Notes under the pieces: generated by a model
The model's input: only the letters and a program-made list of their open reading frames with translations
The model's database searches: none
What the model was told of the DNA's origin: nothing
Assembly (NCBI GenBank): GCA_029204225.1
Contig: CM055095.1
Location: forward strand, 70,843,957-70,907,956
DNA: 64,000 nucleotides
Reading direction: 5' to 3'
Source: Diphasiastrum complanatum
Lineage: Eukaryota; Streptophyta; Lycopodiopsida; Lycopodiales; Lycopodiaceae
Translations under genes and position numbers: made by a program
Shown here: piece after piece, positions 43,878-54,306 of the stretch
How positions within the stretch are numbered: position 1 is the first letter of the stretch
Layout: each line of letters begins with the position of its first letter

Positions 43878-46340
43878 CAGGTTCGACAAATTTTGAGATT
43901 TCTTTCGATTTTAGATATGGCCAATTCACTAAGTTCTACGAAGAAGTGTACATGATGATTTCTACATTCGAAGTTACACGACATGATACAGAAACCCGGA
44001 ATTATGCAATCTTTTCTTCATAGCTTGGAAAATTTTGCCAGTAGCCGCTATTATTATTTTAGGTTGACAAAATTGTCGTCGCAATGAACGGCCATTTATT
44101 GTGATGTTTCGTCTAGTAACTTTTACTTCGATTGAAAGCAGTCTTACAGTAGGATAGGGTTTTCAGGGCTCACAAATACACATGATGCATTCTGAAATAT
44201 GCATGTTCATCCTTCCTGAAAGGTGGTGTGATGCTCATTACACTCATTGAAGGCGCTTTTTTGGGTTTTTACTTCTCTATAATTGAATCTCTCTTTAGTG
44301 TGAATGGGAGAGGAGGGCTCGGGTTGAGTTCTGGAGATGGTGTAACTGCTAGTATCACCTTACTTGCTAGTCGCTAAAGGTGTGGCTTTAAAGAATGTCG
44401 ACTTAAAAAATATATTGGATTAAATGGATGTAATCTTACAAAAACAGAACAATCCGCTCTGTGGAACATTTTATAAGCACCGAGCAAGTAGTTATTGCTC
44501 TTGAACTACAAGCCTAACATTCCCCTGGCCTGGTACTCATTCTAAATGAAGCCAAAAAGGATGAGCTTCACAGAATCGATGAGAAGACCCCCAATATGTT
44601 AAACATGTGACACTTCACAATGTGCTATTTAGCCATGTCACGTAAACAATAATCCTGTCCTACACTCCCTTTTACTTGCTCCCGTATCCATGTAGCTTCT
44701 AGTCAATGCTTATCAAATGATTAGAGATATGGTTCATTACTGAAAAAACTCTAGGCAAATAACGCAATGGTGTTGCTTTGCAGTTTTTGGTTTTGCCATG
44801 ATTGCTATCCATTGTCTCCCTTGTTCCATCGATGTTCTGTACACTTTGATAGACATATTGAGTGGAAATGGCCTAAAATTAGATTACCCTAGATCTGTAT
44901 GGATGTATCTGTCTGTTGCATTTTGGAATGAGGTGGATGATCTGCAATAATAAATAAATTTTATTACAAAAGATAAAATTTGGGTCTGCTGTTTGACTGT
45001 TTTCAGAGGATTTGTCTGCTAGGTAAGGGGCTATATGCATCACAGGGTGGGGCATGCAGTAAGTGATGCCAGTGCACGAAGGCAATAGAATTTTAAAACC
45101 TGAAATCTGTTCCAACTTGGTCGCACTTTCGAGTAGAAAAGTGACAATATATTCTTTGTTATCTACCTCAATGCTTATGTTGCAAATTTTGTATCAAAAT
45201 ATTTTATTTTTCTTTTAATGATGTACTTGGTTCACGGAAACGTAAGCTTGTGACCTTGAGCTGCACTCACCCTCTCGCTTATTGGCGCTGCCATCTATTT
45301 GGACCAGGCCAATGAGCGGTCAACATGTGGTGAGTGCTGATTTAGCAAAATCATTCTCCGCTGTCTGGTATGAATCGTAAGCCAGGCCTTATGATGGAGG
45401 GGCAGCATCAAAGCAGGAGTCTGGATTCTCGCCCTCTTGCACCTTTGGAAGTTATATAATTCAAGCTCACACCATTATTGCAGCTTGTGTTGCGGATCGC
45501 ACTGTGGAATGTGTTCTCAGAAATCTAATTAGGGTTGTCCGGAATGTGGCTGTTTTTTTATTATTAATTTTCGCTTTTGTTGATTTTTGTTTGCTTTCTT
45601 AGTGCTTAACTACTAGTTAGTGTTTGTAGAAAAATTATAGGGCTTAAAAAGAGACGTCTTCAATGTTACAAATTAGGTTTTAGAGGTTTGTATCATTTTC
45701 TAGTTAATAAATAAATAAATAAGATAGCGATTTAGACAAAATTTTGATGTTTGGAATGCGAGCATTTTGAAATGTAGAAGCAGTAGAGCATCTGGGGCTT
45801 GCACATGTATAGCAAACATGCACAACAGCTTTTTTTTCTTAATGGGATACCATGTCATTTCTTGAATGTTAAGAGAGCAGTGTCAGTGAGAAATAGGAGG
45901 GTTCTGCATTTTACATGTTAAGATACAAATTTTGTATTTTACTCCTACTTGGAAAACTTCCTGTATAAGAGTAGGCTGTAGGCTGAAAGTTCACCTTTTA
46001 TCCCCAATTTCTAGAGAGTTGTCATTTCTTGGTTTACTCCATGAAATGACTAATTTTTAAGTACCGACATATCGTCAATGCATTTGATAAATGTAAAGGT
46101 ATTCTACTGGAATGATGTCACTTTTGCAATCAGTGTAGTGTGAATACAACTGGATATAAGTTTAATTTTATATGTGATGTTGTGGATGTCAGATATGAAA
46201 TCAGAGATACCTAGCTAACATGAAGTGCTTTTAATTCTGATCTTCGTAAGTGATTATAATAGGCAAAGCTTGTCATGTGGAATGGGGATATTTGCCATTT
46301 GTGATCTGCAACTGGATTAACAAGTTCATTAGTATGTCTC
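43878..46340. other. Intergenic region downstream of PDX1
   Basis: 2.4 kb without a supported gene. The first few hundred bases are presumably the PDX1 3' UTR. No TE motif could be read; small open frames are short and without domain signs. Confidence 0.5.
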
Positions 46341-46358
46341 AAAGATGCATGCCTCGTT

Positions 46359-46374
46359 CCGGAACGCGTTCCGG
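46359..46374. repeat. 16-bp perfect palindrome
   Basis: ccggaacgcgttccgg, surrounded by further ttccggaac/ttcggaacg words (46356-46400, and 46615-46650 on the other side of a short CA tract). GC-rich in an AT-rich surrounding. Confidence 0.9.
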
Positions 46375-46557
46375 GATTTTGGCCCAGAACGTTGTCCTGG
46401 AACAGTTTTTTTTTTCCTTTTTGCAATATGTGTGTCAGATTGCAGGAAAATTTATGGGGGATATGATGGTCACTTTTCGAATCTGTTTTGAAAACTATAG
46501 GGACCCTATTCTTATCAGATATTATTAATAGCAGAATGCTCGGAATGGATGTCTATG

Positions 46558-46586
46558 ACACACGCACACACACACGCACACACATG
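46558..46586 (+). repeat. (CA)n microsatellite, interrupted
   Basis: cacacgcacacacacacgca followed by cacaca; simple repeat. Confidence 0.9.
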
Positions 46587-46680
46587 TATGTATATATATT
46601 TGAAATAGCTTTTCGAACAGTGTTCTGCTGTTCGGAACGCCGTTCAGGTGCAATTATGGTATGTTTATTATATGTGTATA

Positions 46681-46769
46681 CTCGACAGAGAAGGGGCCTT
46701 TTTTTTTGTGTTGACACAAACAAAGAACGGAAGTGTGTTTCACAGCAAAACAGCCCCTTCTCTGTCGAG
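46681..46769. repeat. Inverted repeat, 16-bp perfect arms
   Basis: CTCGACAGAGAAGGGG (46681-46696) and CCCCTTCTCTGTCGAG (46754-46769), with a 57-base loop that itself contains gtgttgacac. No coding context. Confidence 0.92.
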
Positions 46770-46984
46770 CTCTCTCTTTCTTATTCATTTCTCAATCCAT
46801 TATAGAAGTTGGAGAGTCGTCCCCAATCAGTTATAGAAATTATAGAATTGTCCCATCATGGACCCATACCATTACATTTCCTTCCTTGAAGAAGAAGATA
46901 TTGGAGGAGCACATGCTTTCATTCTAATAACATGAGCTACTGTCTGCTTATTATTATCGTCTCTATGCAGTAAATAAGTATTTG

Positions 46985-48150
46985 TTCTAAGCCTTTTCTA
47001 GCGATGCATAAAAGATTCAGCCAAGTGCTTTTTTCATATAGGATAATATAAAGAAACTTTGTCTCCTTCATTGAAATTTTTTTGTTGACGTCCTTGATCA
47101 TAATTTTTCTTTTGTTTTGTCTGAGCAATCTGAATGTTGCATAAAACAGCACTTCAAAGCATGGGCTGATACTGCTGCAAATGGCTATACCAAGCTTGAG
47201 CATCTGGAAACTTCTTAGATATCTCCAATATTGGCACTTGAGGTGGAAAACTTGGATCTCGAACATATAAAGCTCGAAATGGACCGACTCGTGTGCCCTC
47301 TTGTAATGAAGTGCGATAAGCGTGCAACAAATAAGGAAGCATAGTGTCCCAATTTTGTGTGCAACAAATAAGGAAGCATAGTGTCCCAATTTTGTTGTAA
47401 CAGATTAATATACATAGCCAGCATTTGCTTGAAAGTCTTGTTCATCCACTCCATAAGACCATTTGTTTGAGGATGATAAGCATTGGTGAAGGTTCTATCG
47501 ACTCCAAAACATTGTGTTATGATTTTAATCACTGCCGATTTGAAATTGGGACCTTGATCTAAAAGAATTGTTTTAGGGCATCCATGTTTGCAAATAACTT
47601 CTTCAACCAAAAGCTTTGCAACTGTAGTAGCCTTCGAATCTGGAATAGTATGAGCTTCACACTATTTACTCAAATATTCAGTGGAGACAACTATATAATT
47701 ATTTCTTTCCAGTGATTGAGGAAATGGACCAACTATATCCCATGCTATGAGCTCAAAAGGTCTTGACACAAAAATTGGTTATAGAAATCTTGTTGATTTT
47801 GTCTGAGGGTTTTTGCACGACTGACACTTTTGACCACTATTTAGCACTTGAATAACAAAAGACCTCATGTGAGGCTAGTAAAATTATTGGCGAAGTGTAT
47901 GTAGCACCTTATGTAGACCCAAATGGCTGTGAAAATAATCAATATACTGAAAACAAAGAGATTTTGAAAATAAAATTTTGGCAGTTGATCATTTTCAACA
48001 AAATATAGTATGTTGTCTTTAATAAAGAACTTTGAAGTTTGATCACGTCCAGTACAACTACAAATACGACTCACAATGGACATATTATCAGCATTTGCTT
48101 GTTGAAATTGTGGGAGAAGATGTACTGGAGCTGGACTTTGAAAAGGATGA
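46985..48150 (-). pseudogene. Gypsy integrase fragment, fused to a Copia gag
   Basis: Minus-strand reading from 48150 down: a linker (ICSCTGRDQTSKFFIKDNIL), the H2C2 zinc domain (HSHLGLHKVL ... CQSCKNPQTKS), the core with AWDIVGPFPQSLERNNY (first Asp), TILLDQGPNFKS (second Asp) and YHPQTNGLMEWMNKT (Glu), then YLLHAYRTSLQEGTRVGPFRALY and the C-terminal GDKVSLYYP. All three catalytic residues are kept. Breaks: a stop near 47790, one near 47680, a tandem 37-bp duplication (47322-47358 and 47359-47395) that shifts the frame, and stops near the end. RT and RNase H are missing. Confidence 0.85.
47322..47395. repeat. 37-bp tandem duplication inside integrase
   Basis: gtgcaacaaataaggaagc...aattttgt repeated exactly twice; it duplicates the WDTMLPYLLH-coding bases and disrupts the frame. 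Confidence 0.93.
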
Positions 48151-48879
48151 GATGTATCATCATCTTCACCATCTTTGTTTCGATCTTTGGCTTTGTCTTT
48201 GTTGGATGCTTGAGAGAACTGGTTTTTACTCTTTCCTTTTTGCTTGCCTTTGACAAAGAGGGCTTTGTCACTTTCACCATGCTCGAGTTTGTTCATCTTG
48301 GAGAGTTTATAGCTTTGTTTAGATTCTTCAGAAATAAGAATTCCTTGGAAAGTTTCTAGATTAGGCAACTCCTCCTTAATAGCAAAAGACTGAACAAGAT
48401 TATCATAGTCATCTCTCAAGCCATTCAGTAGGACTTGAACTAGCTCATCTTGGTTAATAGTAACACCAACACAAGAAAGCTCTCTATGTAAATCTTTAAC
48501 TCTTAGAACATAGTTAGATGCACTCTCTTCACTTCTTTGAAAACTTTGGAAAATCTGATTCCTAAGAGTGAGTATTCTAGAAGTATTTTCTGTTTCATAG
48601 ATGGTCTTTAGTGCATCCCAAGCTTCTTTATTAGTAGTGCAAGATCCTATCTCTCTCATGATTTCATTAAATACATTCATCTTAATGAAATGTAGAGCCA
48701 TTTTAGCTCTTTTTTTGTACTTAAGAATTTTAGCCTGTGCTTGAGGCTCCTCCTCAACACCAAGCACAATATCCATAACATCATGGAATATCTATCTCCA
48801 TTCTGAACTTCCAAATTGAGTAATTAGAAGTGTTTAGACTTTCATTGGCTTCTAGAAGATATTCTCTTTGAGATGCCAT
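48150..48879 (-). pseudogene. Copia gag, 5' part
   Basis: On the minus strand, ATG at 48879 gives MASQREYLLEANESLN and NYSIWKFRME, then a stop at about 48782, after which the frame opens with EEEPQAQAKILKYKKRAKMA, HFIKMNVFNEIMREIGSC, EAWDALKTIYETENTSRI, YVLRVKDLHRELS and ELVQVLLNGLRDDYDNLVQS. The Lys-rich region follows (KGKQKGKSKNQF), and before any zinc knuckle the frame turns, around 48150, into Gypsy sequence. Gag is close to that of the element at 59438-64000. Its own leader, primer site and LTR lie at 48880-50446. Confidence 0.88.
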
Positions 48880-49633
48880 TTTAATGAAGACTTCTTAGTT
48901 ATTGGACTGAGATATGTTTGAGCTTGTTCCAATTAGACTTAAAGTTGCTGCTCTTTTTCACTATAGGTATTTTCAAGGATGAACTACCTTTTTATGTGAA
49001 ACACTTGCAACTGTATTTGAGATGACTTTCAAATATTCCACAAAACAAGTTATCTAGATCAGACACACAAAGTGAATTGAGACACTTTGGCTAGTTTAAA
49101 TCCTACTTTGTCATGTGTGAAATGCTTCAAAAGAAAACACAATTGACTCTCAGAAGGTTCAAAAGGTGTTCATTACTTCAAACCCAGTCATGATCTTCAA
49201 TTTCTTGTGTAGGATGCTCAAAACAATGGATTCAGAACAAAGCAAGATTGAATCAATCAAAATGTTGTCATTCGGATTTTGAACCTATTCCTTCCTCTTT
49301 AAGAGCTTATAACTCTTGCTAGACACATCAGATTGATTTGGTTTCAATTTCTATGAAAAGTATAGATCATAAGCTTTCCATCAAGCTATAACATTGCTAT
49401 CTTTGGATCTATAAGCAAGGAGAACAAAGGGACTGAAAATCTTTGATTTTCACACGTGCGGAATTCCAAATTTTCGTACTACCACATTTCAGGTTTGAAA
49501 AATCAGTTCCAATCCGTTTTGATCCAAATACACTTCAGAGAAAGGTGAAAAAAAGTGCAAAACTATTTTTTTGCTTGATTTAGCTCTCAATTTCTTGTAT
49601 AATAAGAGATGTTAGTATGCAAAGCTTAATTTG
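48880..49633 (-). other. Leader of the minus-strand Copia element
   Basis: Non-coding, between the primer site at 49634 and the gag start. Confidence 0.65.
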
Positions 49634-49645
49634 GCTCTGATACCA
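49634..49645 (-). other. Primer-binding site, Met-tRNA type
   Basis: GCTCTGATACCA on +, that is TGGTATCAGAGC on -, directly next to the LTR end at 49646. Confidence 0.9.
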
Positions 49646-50446
49646 TGACAAAATTTTCAGAATTCACACGTGTGGGGAATGTCTACAAGTATGATGGATC
49701 TAATTAAGCTTTGTGATTAGCACAGTAACCTGATTCTAGATTGATTAACAAGATCGAGTTCAGAAGAAATGGCTTAACCACAATTTAGCATGCTAAGCAA
49801 CTGAATATGATAGCAATGAATCAATAATGAGCAAAAGTACAAGATATCAGTGTATAAGCATTAGTTTCAACACGAGTTAGAGAGAGAAAGATAGAGAGAT
49901 AACAAGCAAAATAGTTTAGATCCAAAATGACATGAGGTAGCTACAAAACTTTGGTTCTTCATCATTGATTGTGAGGAGAGTTACACATATTTATGGAGTT
50001 TGAGGTAGCTCGAGGTAGAACCACATCCATTCATCCATTCATTACAAAATGACATCTAAAGTGACATCTAGAGTCTATGTGACATTTGTTACTTGCCATG
50101 CATGAAATTCTACCAACTTTTTACAAGTGTGCTAGTTCTAACTAACAAAGTACAAATCATCATGCATGTGTCCATTACACTTTGTGCATGCCTTGCATGT
50201 CACTATGGATCACTTACAATTAATGCATGTGAATTGCCACGAGTTTCTACAAGCATGACTTTGCCAATTTTATGTCTACAAATTATATGCAAGTTGTATT
50301 CTTCAATCTAGACATTACACAACCATGTAGCTCGAGTTCTATGTAGGCCAAATTCGGCATTTTGCATTTATGAGCTACATACTTGCATGGTACAACATTT
50401 GTAGCAAGCCAAGAAATCAATATGGATTGTTTTTCCAATTTTAACA
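49646..50446 (-). repeat. 5' LTR of the minus-strand Copia element
   Basis: About 801 bp; on the minus strand it starts TGTTAAAATT and ends AATTTTGTCA next to the primer site. It interrupts an older Copia gag on the far side (50530-50870). It contains a CACACGTGTG palindrome (49665-49674). The outer end is inferred from the TGTTAAAA/TTTTGTCA pair. Confidence 0.7.
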
Positions 50447-50529
50447 CAGATAACCTTAGTAACTAGAAATACATAGTAGATTCATACAAGAGTAATCGTG
50501 CACATGCGAGAATAATCTCACTATGACCC

Positions 50530-50870
50530 AGTACATACACACACCTAATTCTTCATAGGTTGGAAGATTTTTTCGTGTGACTATACTTGTCACAAACATC
50601 TGATGTGACTCACTCAAACTATTCAATGTCAACTGCACGATCTCACGATCCTGTACTCGCTCTCCAATTGCTGCTAATTGGTCACGAATCTCTTTGATCT
50701 TTAGTAGGTGATCAGCAACAGTTGCACCATCATCCATCCGCAATGTGTACAACTTCGTCTTCAGGAATAGCACTGGAGATATGTTTGTGGTCTCAAACAA
50801 TGCCTTCAACGTATCCCATGCTTCTTTTGGTCCTTCTGAATCCGAAATGTAACTTGTGTCTGTGTCTGTG
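50530..50870 (-). pseudogene. Copia gag fragment, different lineage
   Basis: Minus strand: KEAWDTLKALFETTNISPVL, KLYTLRMDDGATVADHLLKI, QLAAIGERVQDREIVQLTLN, SESHQMFVTSIVTRKNLPTYEEL, all typical of the UBN2 part of a Copia gag. It is cut at about 50530 shortly before the LTR at 50446 and has lost its N-terminus. No zinc knuckle or protease. Confidence 0.85.
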
Positions 50871-50899
50871 CCTTTCCATCTATTACTATTCATGCACAT

Positions 50900-51371
50900 A
50901 GATCTGATATACCGATATCGCTCTTGTGCGACCCTCTTCTATTTGCTTTTTACTTGTCATTCCTATTGTGCACAGAAGTGATATATCGTACATATCACTT
51001 CTATATGACCACTGGTGCACCTTTTTTCATCATATCTCACGTCTTGCGCACAAGTCCGATATCCCTCTGAGTTCCACTATGGATAGAAGAAAGCAGACAA
51101 ATAGGGGTTTTTTCTCTGCTGGTATTCCCACCACTCCCACCATCGCTTCTATATGACCACTGGTGCACCCTTTTCTACGCATAAGACTTGATCATGCCGA
51201 TTATATGTAGTTACATTCTATCAGAGACTCCCTATGCAACTGAAAGGGAGATCAACACTCTGGAGGTAAATTTTGTCCTTCTTATCAACATTTTGATATC
51301 AACAATCTAATGTGTTCTTATCATTTTGTGGTTTCCCATTATTGATGTCTTGTGTGCTGAACTTTTTGCAG
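50900..51371 (+). other. Non-coding stretch with a 25-bp repeat; possible upstream exon end
   Basis: The word cttctatatgaccactggtg occurs at about 50998 and 51148. A possible exon end with a donor site (ctggag/gtaaat at 51265/51266, in phase with the next exon) would encode ...SETPYATEREINTLE, and the 106-base gap to 51372 has intron character (GT...TTTTGCAG). No C48 motif is visible in it, so this exon is tentative. Confidence 0.35.
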
Positions 51372-51720
51372 TCAGCTCAGCAAAATGATTCATTCAGCTG
51401 TGGGTGGTACACTTTGTACAATGCAAAGTTATTTTATGAGTGTTTTAACCTTCAACATGATGTTGATATTTCAAAGGTAATTTATTTTGTTTATTCTTGG
51501 TTTTGGAATCGTAATTCATTTTTCTATTCTGAAAATTTTCTAACCATAACTAATACGTGAATATTCTATATTGCAGTTTAAACTTCTTGATTACACAACA
51601 TCCCAGGTGTACAGATTCAGGCAAGAAATAATCCTGAGCATACTCGCGAGGGCAAGACTTCAGCCATCCCATGTTGATGATGGCACACTAGATGATGTTA
51701 TTAAACTAAATAAAGATTAG
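51372..51720 (+). pseudogene. C-terminal end of a C48/Ulp1-type cysteine protease, two exons
   Basis: Exon 51372-51476 follows a splice acceptor (ttttgcag) and encodes SAQQNDSFSCGWYTLYNAKL and FYECFNLQHDVDISK. The QxNDSFSCGWY stretch holds the Gln of the oxyanion hole and the catalytic Cys (TGT 51399-51401) of Ulp1/SENP-like proteases. After a GT-AG intron (51477-51576) the exon 51577-51720 encodes VYRFRQEIILSILARAR and ends DDVIKLNKD at TAG. Both exons and the intron are in phase. Catalytic His and Asp exons are absent. Such proteases remove SUMO in host cells, but Ulp1-like domains also occur in plant Mutator/CACTA-type transposons, and this solitary fragment among TEs more likely comes from one of those. 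The 5' part was not found, so I mark it as a fragment. Confidence 0.7.
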
Positions 51721-52005
51721 AAAAATATAGATATCATAGAACATATATAGATTGAAAATGTATATAGCATTGATAGGAAAATATATATTTATATATCAAA
51801 TGCAGCTCCATTTTATTGAATTTGGGAGCCCAAAATACATGTACTGATGCCCAACTTGGGCTTCCATTTATTGAATGAAAGAGTCTATACATAGATTTTG
51901 TTAAATTTTATTTGAGTCTATTGTTCTTCTACAATGGTGATTGTTGTAGGTAGATCTTTGCAGCATGTTATCAGCTTCAGTCTTTTTCGCATCTGTGACA
52001 AGACA

Positions 52006-52010
52006 AATAT
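52006..52010. repeat. Target-site duplication, left copy (aatat)
   Basis: Matches 56580-56584. Confidence 0.92.
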
Positions 52011-52712
52011 TGTGAAGAATTGCCAAAAATTGGCAAATCTAGCTTGATCAAAAACCATGTAGAATAGTGTAAATTGTGTACACAAGTGGGTCCCACACGT
52101 GTGAGGCCATGATGCCACATGGGAAACCCATCCTAATGTAGGTTAGGTCAAGTCAAGAGAGTTGGTCTTGTCTATTTGGTGGTCATCCCTACTTTATAGG
52201 ACCTACACCTAAGTTTAAGGTGAAAAGTTGACCAACTAGCTATCTACCAAGCATAACTCTAGGAAATAGACTAGGGTTTCATTTTAGATCAAGAAGAGTG
52301 AGTTAACTTCCTTATTACATGCTGGAAATCCACCTAACTTCAAGAAGGAAGTCGAATTTGCTATGTATTCCCTCTCTCCATAGTGAGAAAAAAAGAAAAT
52401 TTTTGGAGCTCATTGGCAATCTCAAGTTAGTTCACTATGTACATTGAGTTTTTGTGATCCAAATGAAACCAAATCAATTTCTACTTGTTTCTCAGGTTGA
52501 AGGCCGTACTACAGCCTGTATTACACACGTGTGGGCTCGGATTTCAATGTTTATCAATGCTTTTGATTGTTAATGCTTGTTGTTTGTCAAATTGCCAATC
52601 TAGATGAACTTTTTTGTGTCTAGTTTTTTGATAGATTGTTAAGCAAGCATCCAATCACTCTTGTGGATCTTTTGTAGATCCATTTATGGTCCTAAAGTAC
52701 AGTACTTTCACA
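52011..52712 (+). repeat. 5' LTR of the non-autonomous Copia element
   Basis: TGTGAAGAAT to CTTTCACA. Contains two CACACGTGTG palindromes (52094-52103, 52524-52533). Confidence 0.95.
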
Positions 52713-52724
52713 TGGTATCAGAGC
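52713..52724 (+). other. Primer-binding site, Met-tRNA type
   Basis: TGGTATCAGAGC with no spacer after the LTR. Confidence 0.95.
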
Positions 52725-53155
52725 CAAGTACAAGAGCATAAGCCATCGATCTAATGCAAATCCATTTTTAGCAAGTTTTGGTTCTAAAAACTAGTCTTGA
52801 GAGGGCAAGCTAGAATCTTGATTTTGGTGAGGAGATTTGATCCCAAACTTGGTAGGGGTCCAAATCCGTACTGTCCACATGTGTGGGCACCTCTGAACCT
52901 GCATTTAATGCATGGTATTCATTTGATCCAAAAGAATTCAATTTGTGAGCTGTTGGTGTAATTTTTGGTGGAGATCCTAGGATAATCTACCAAGATCATT
53001 TGCCATTGATTAGATTTGAATTTGTTTCATGGAATCTAATTAATCTAGGCTAATTTCAAGTCATATTAAGGTTAAAAACAGGTCTTGAAAGTACACCAAG
53101 AAGGAAGAAAGAGATTAAGCCATTTTTTGGTCCAAAAATAGCCAAAATTGACAAG

Positions 53156-53475
53156 ATTTGATTGTAAGTAGATTTCACATCATCTTATCTTCATTCCAAC
53201 TTTGTGAGGGAGTGCTAGAACTGAGATTATAAGTCCATTTGTTGGATTATAAATCTAATTTGAGTGAAAAACTACAAGAGAGAGACCTTAGTGAGTTTCT
53301 AGAGACAATCAAATCCATTTCTTGGCAAGATTTGTTTGAAAGTAGTTTTCACTTCATCTTATCTTCATTCCAGCTTTGTGAGGGAGTGATAGAACTGTGA
53401 TTATAAGTCCATTTGTTGGATTATAAATCAAATTTGAGTGAAACACTGCAAGTGTGAGACCTTTGTGAGTTTCAA
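53156..53475 (+). repeat. Tandem duplication of about 170 bp in the leader before gag
   Basis: Copy 1 (from 53156) and copy 2 (from about 53331) share catcttatcttcattcca, ctttgtgagggagtg, ttataagtccatttgttgg and tttgagtgaaa blocks in order; both end in gtgagttt. The second copy lies directly upstream of the gag start. The related fragment at 4850 keeps the end of one unit. Confidence 0.85.
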
Positions 53476-53517
53476 GTCAATCAAATCTATTTCTTGTTTG
53501 TAGAAGTCACTAGTAAG

Positions 53518-54306
53518 ATGGGATCTGCTGGAGCATACCTTCTAGAAGCTAGTGAGAGGTTGAATTCTACAAATTATGCTATTTGGAAGGTTATAATGGA
53601 GTCACTATTGGTGCTCCAAGACCTTTATGAGTTCTTGATTGAAGATGAAGATGAACCTCTAGGTGCACAGGAGTTAGCTAGATACAAGAAGAGATCTAGG
53701 CTTGCACTTCATTGTGTGAAGATGAATGTGAGCAATGATTTGTTGAGAGAAGTATCAGCTTGTACTAATGCTAAAGAGGCTTGGGAGTCTTTAAAATCAA
53801 TCTATGAGTCTAGCAACACTTCTAGAGTTCTTATGCTTAGAAATCAAATTTTGCAAAGCATGAGGAGAAGTGAGGAGAGTGCACAGGATTATGTACTCAG
53901 AATCAAGTCTCTAAATAGGGAGTTGGCTTCCATTGGAGAGAAGATTCATGATGGAGAGCTTGTACAAATTGTCCTTAATGGTCTAGAAGATGACTTTGCA
54001 AATTTGGTCCAAAGTTTTGCCATCCAAGACACTTTGCCAACTATAGAAAAATTTCACAATGTATTAGTGGCTGAAGAGTGTAGGATGCTCCATGCAAAAT
54101 CCAGGATGAGTTCCTTGTATTTGCAGGATGGTGATGAGAAAGCCAATTTCTCATTCAAGGGCAAAAAAAGACCAATGGAAAGAAGAAGCATCCAAAGGAG
54201 GCCAAAGAAGAGGATGATGCATCAAGCTCAAAGGACAAGTCAAAGCAAAAATGCTTCTTTTGTGGAAAGAAGGGGCATTATACATCTGAATGCTACAAGA
54301 GGCTAA
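53518..54306 (+). CDS. Gag of the non-autonomous Copia element
   Basis: Starts MGSAGAYLLEASERLN at ATG 53518, the same start as in the related fragment at 4921; the frame is open upstream without a better Met. The capsid-like UBN2 region runs through NYAIWKVIMESLLVLQDLYE, ALHCVKMNVSNDLLREVSAC, AWESLKSIYESSNTSRVLML, DYVLRIKSLNRELASIGEKI and ELVQIVLNGLEDDFANLVQS, to SRMSSLYLQDGDEKANFSFK at about residue 215. Then, at a run of seven A (54163-54169), the protein frame continues as an Arg-rich tail to 54306, whereas the zinc knuckle continues in the -1 frame. Gag packages element RNA into particles. The uninterrupted 215-residue capsid part, in contrast to most gags in the window, is consistent with recent activity. 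Confidence 0.9.
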   Translation: MGSAGAYLLEASERLNSTNYAIWKVIMESLLVLQDLYEFLIEDEDEPLGAQELARYKKRSRLALHCVKMNVSNDLLREVSACTNAKEAWESLKSIYESSNTSRVLMLRNQILQSMRRSEESAQDYVLRIKSLNRELASIGEKIHDGELVQIVLNGLEDDFANLVQSFAIQDTLPTIEKFHNVLVAEECRMLHAKSRMSSLYLQDGDEKANFSFKGKKRPMERRSIQRRPKKRMMHQAQRTSQSKNASFVERRGIIHLNATRG

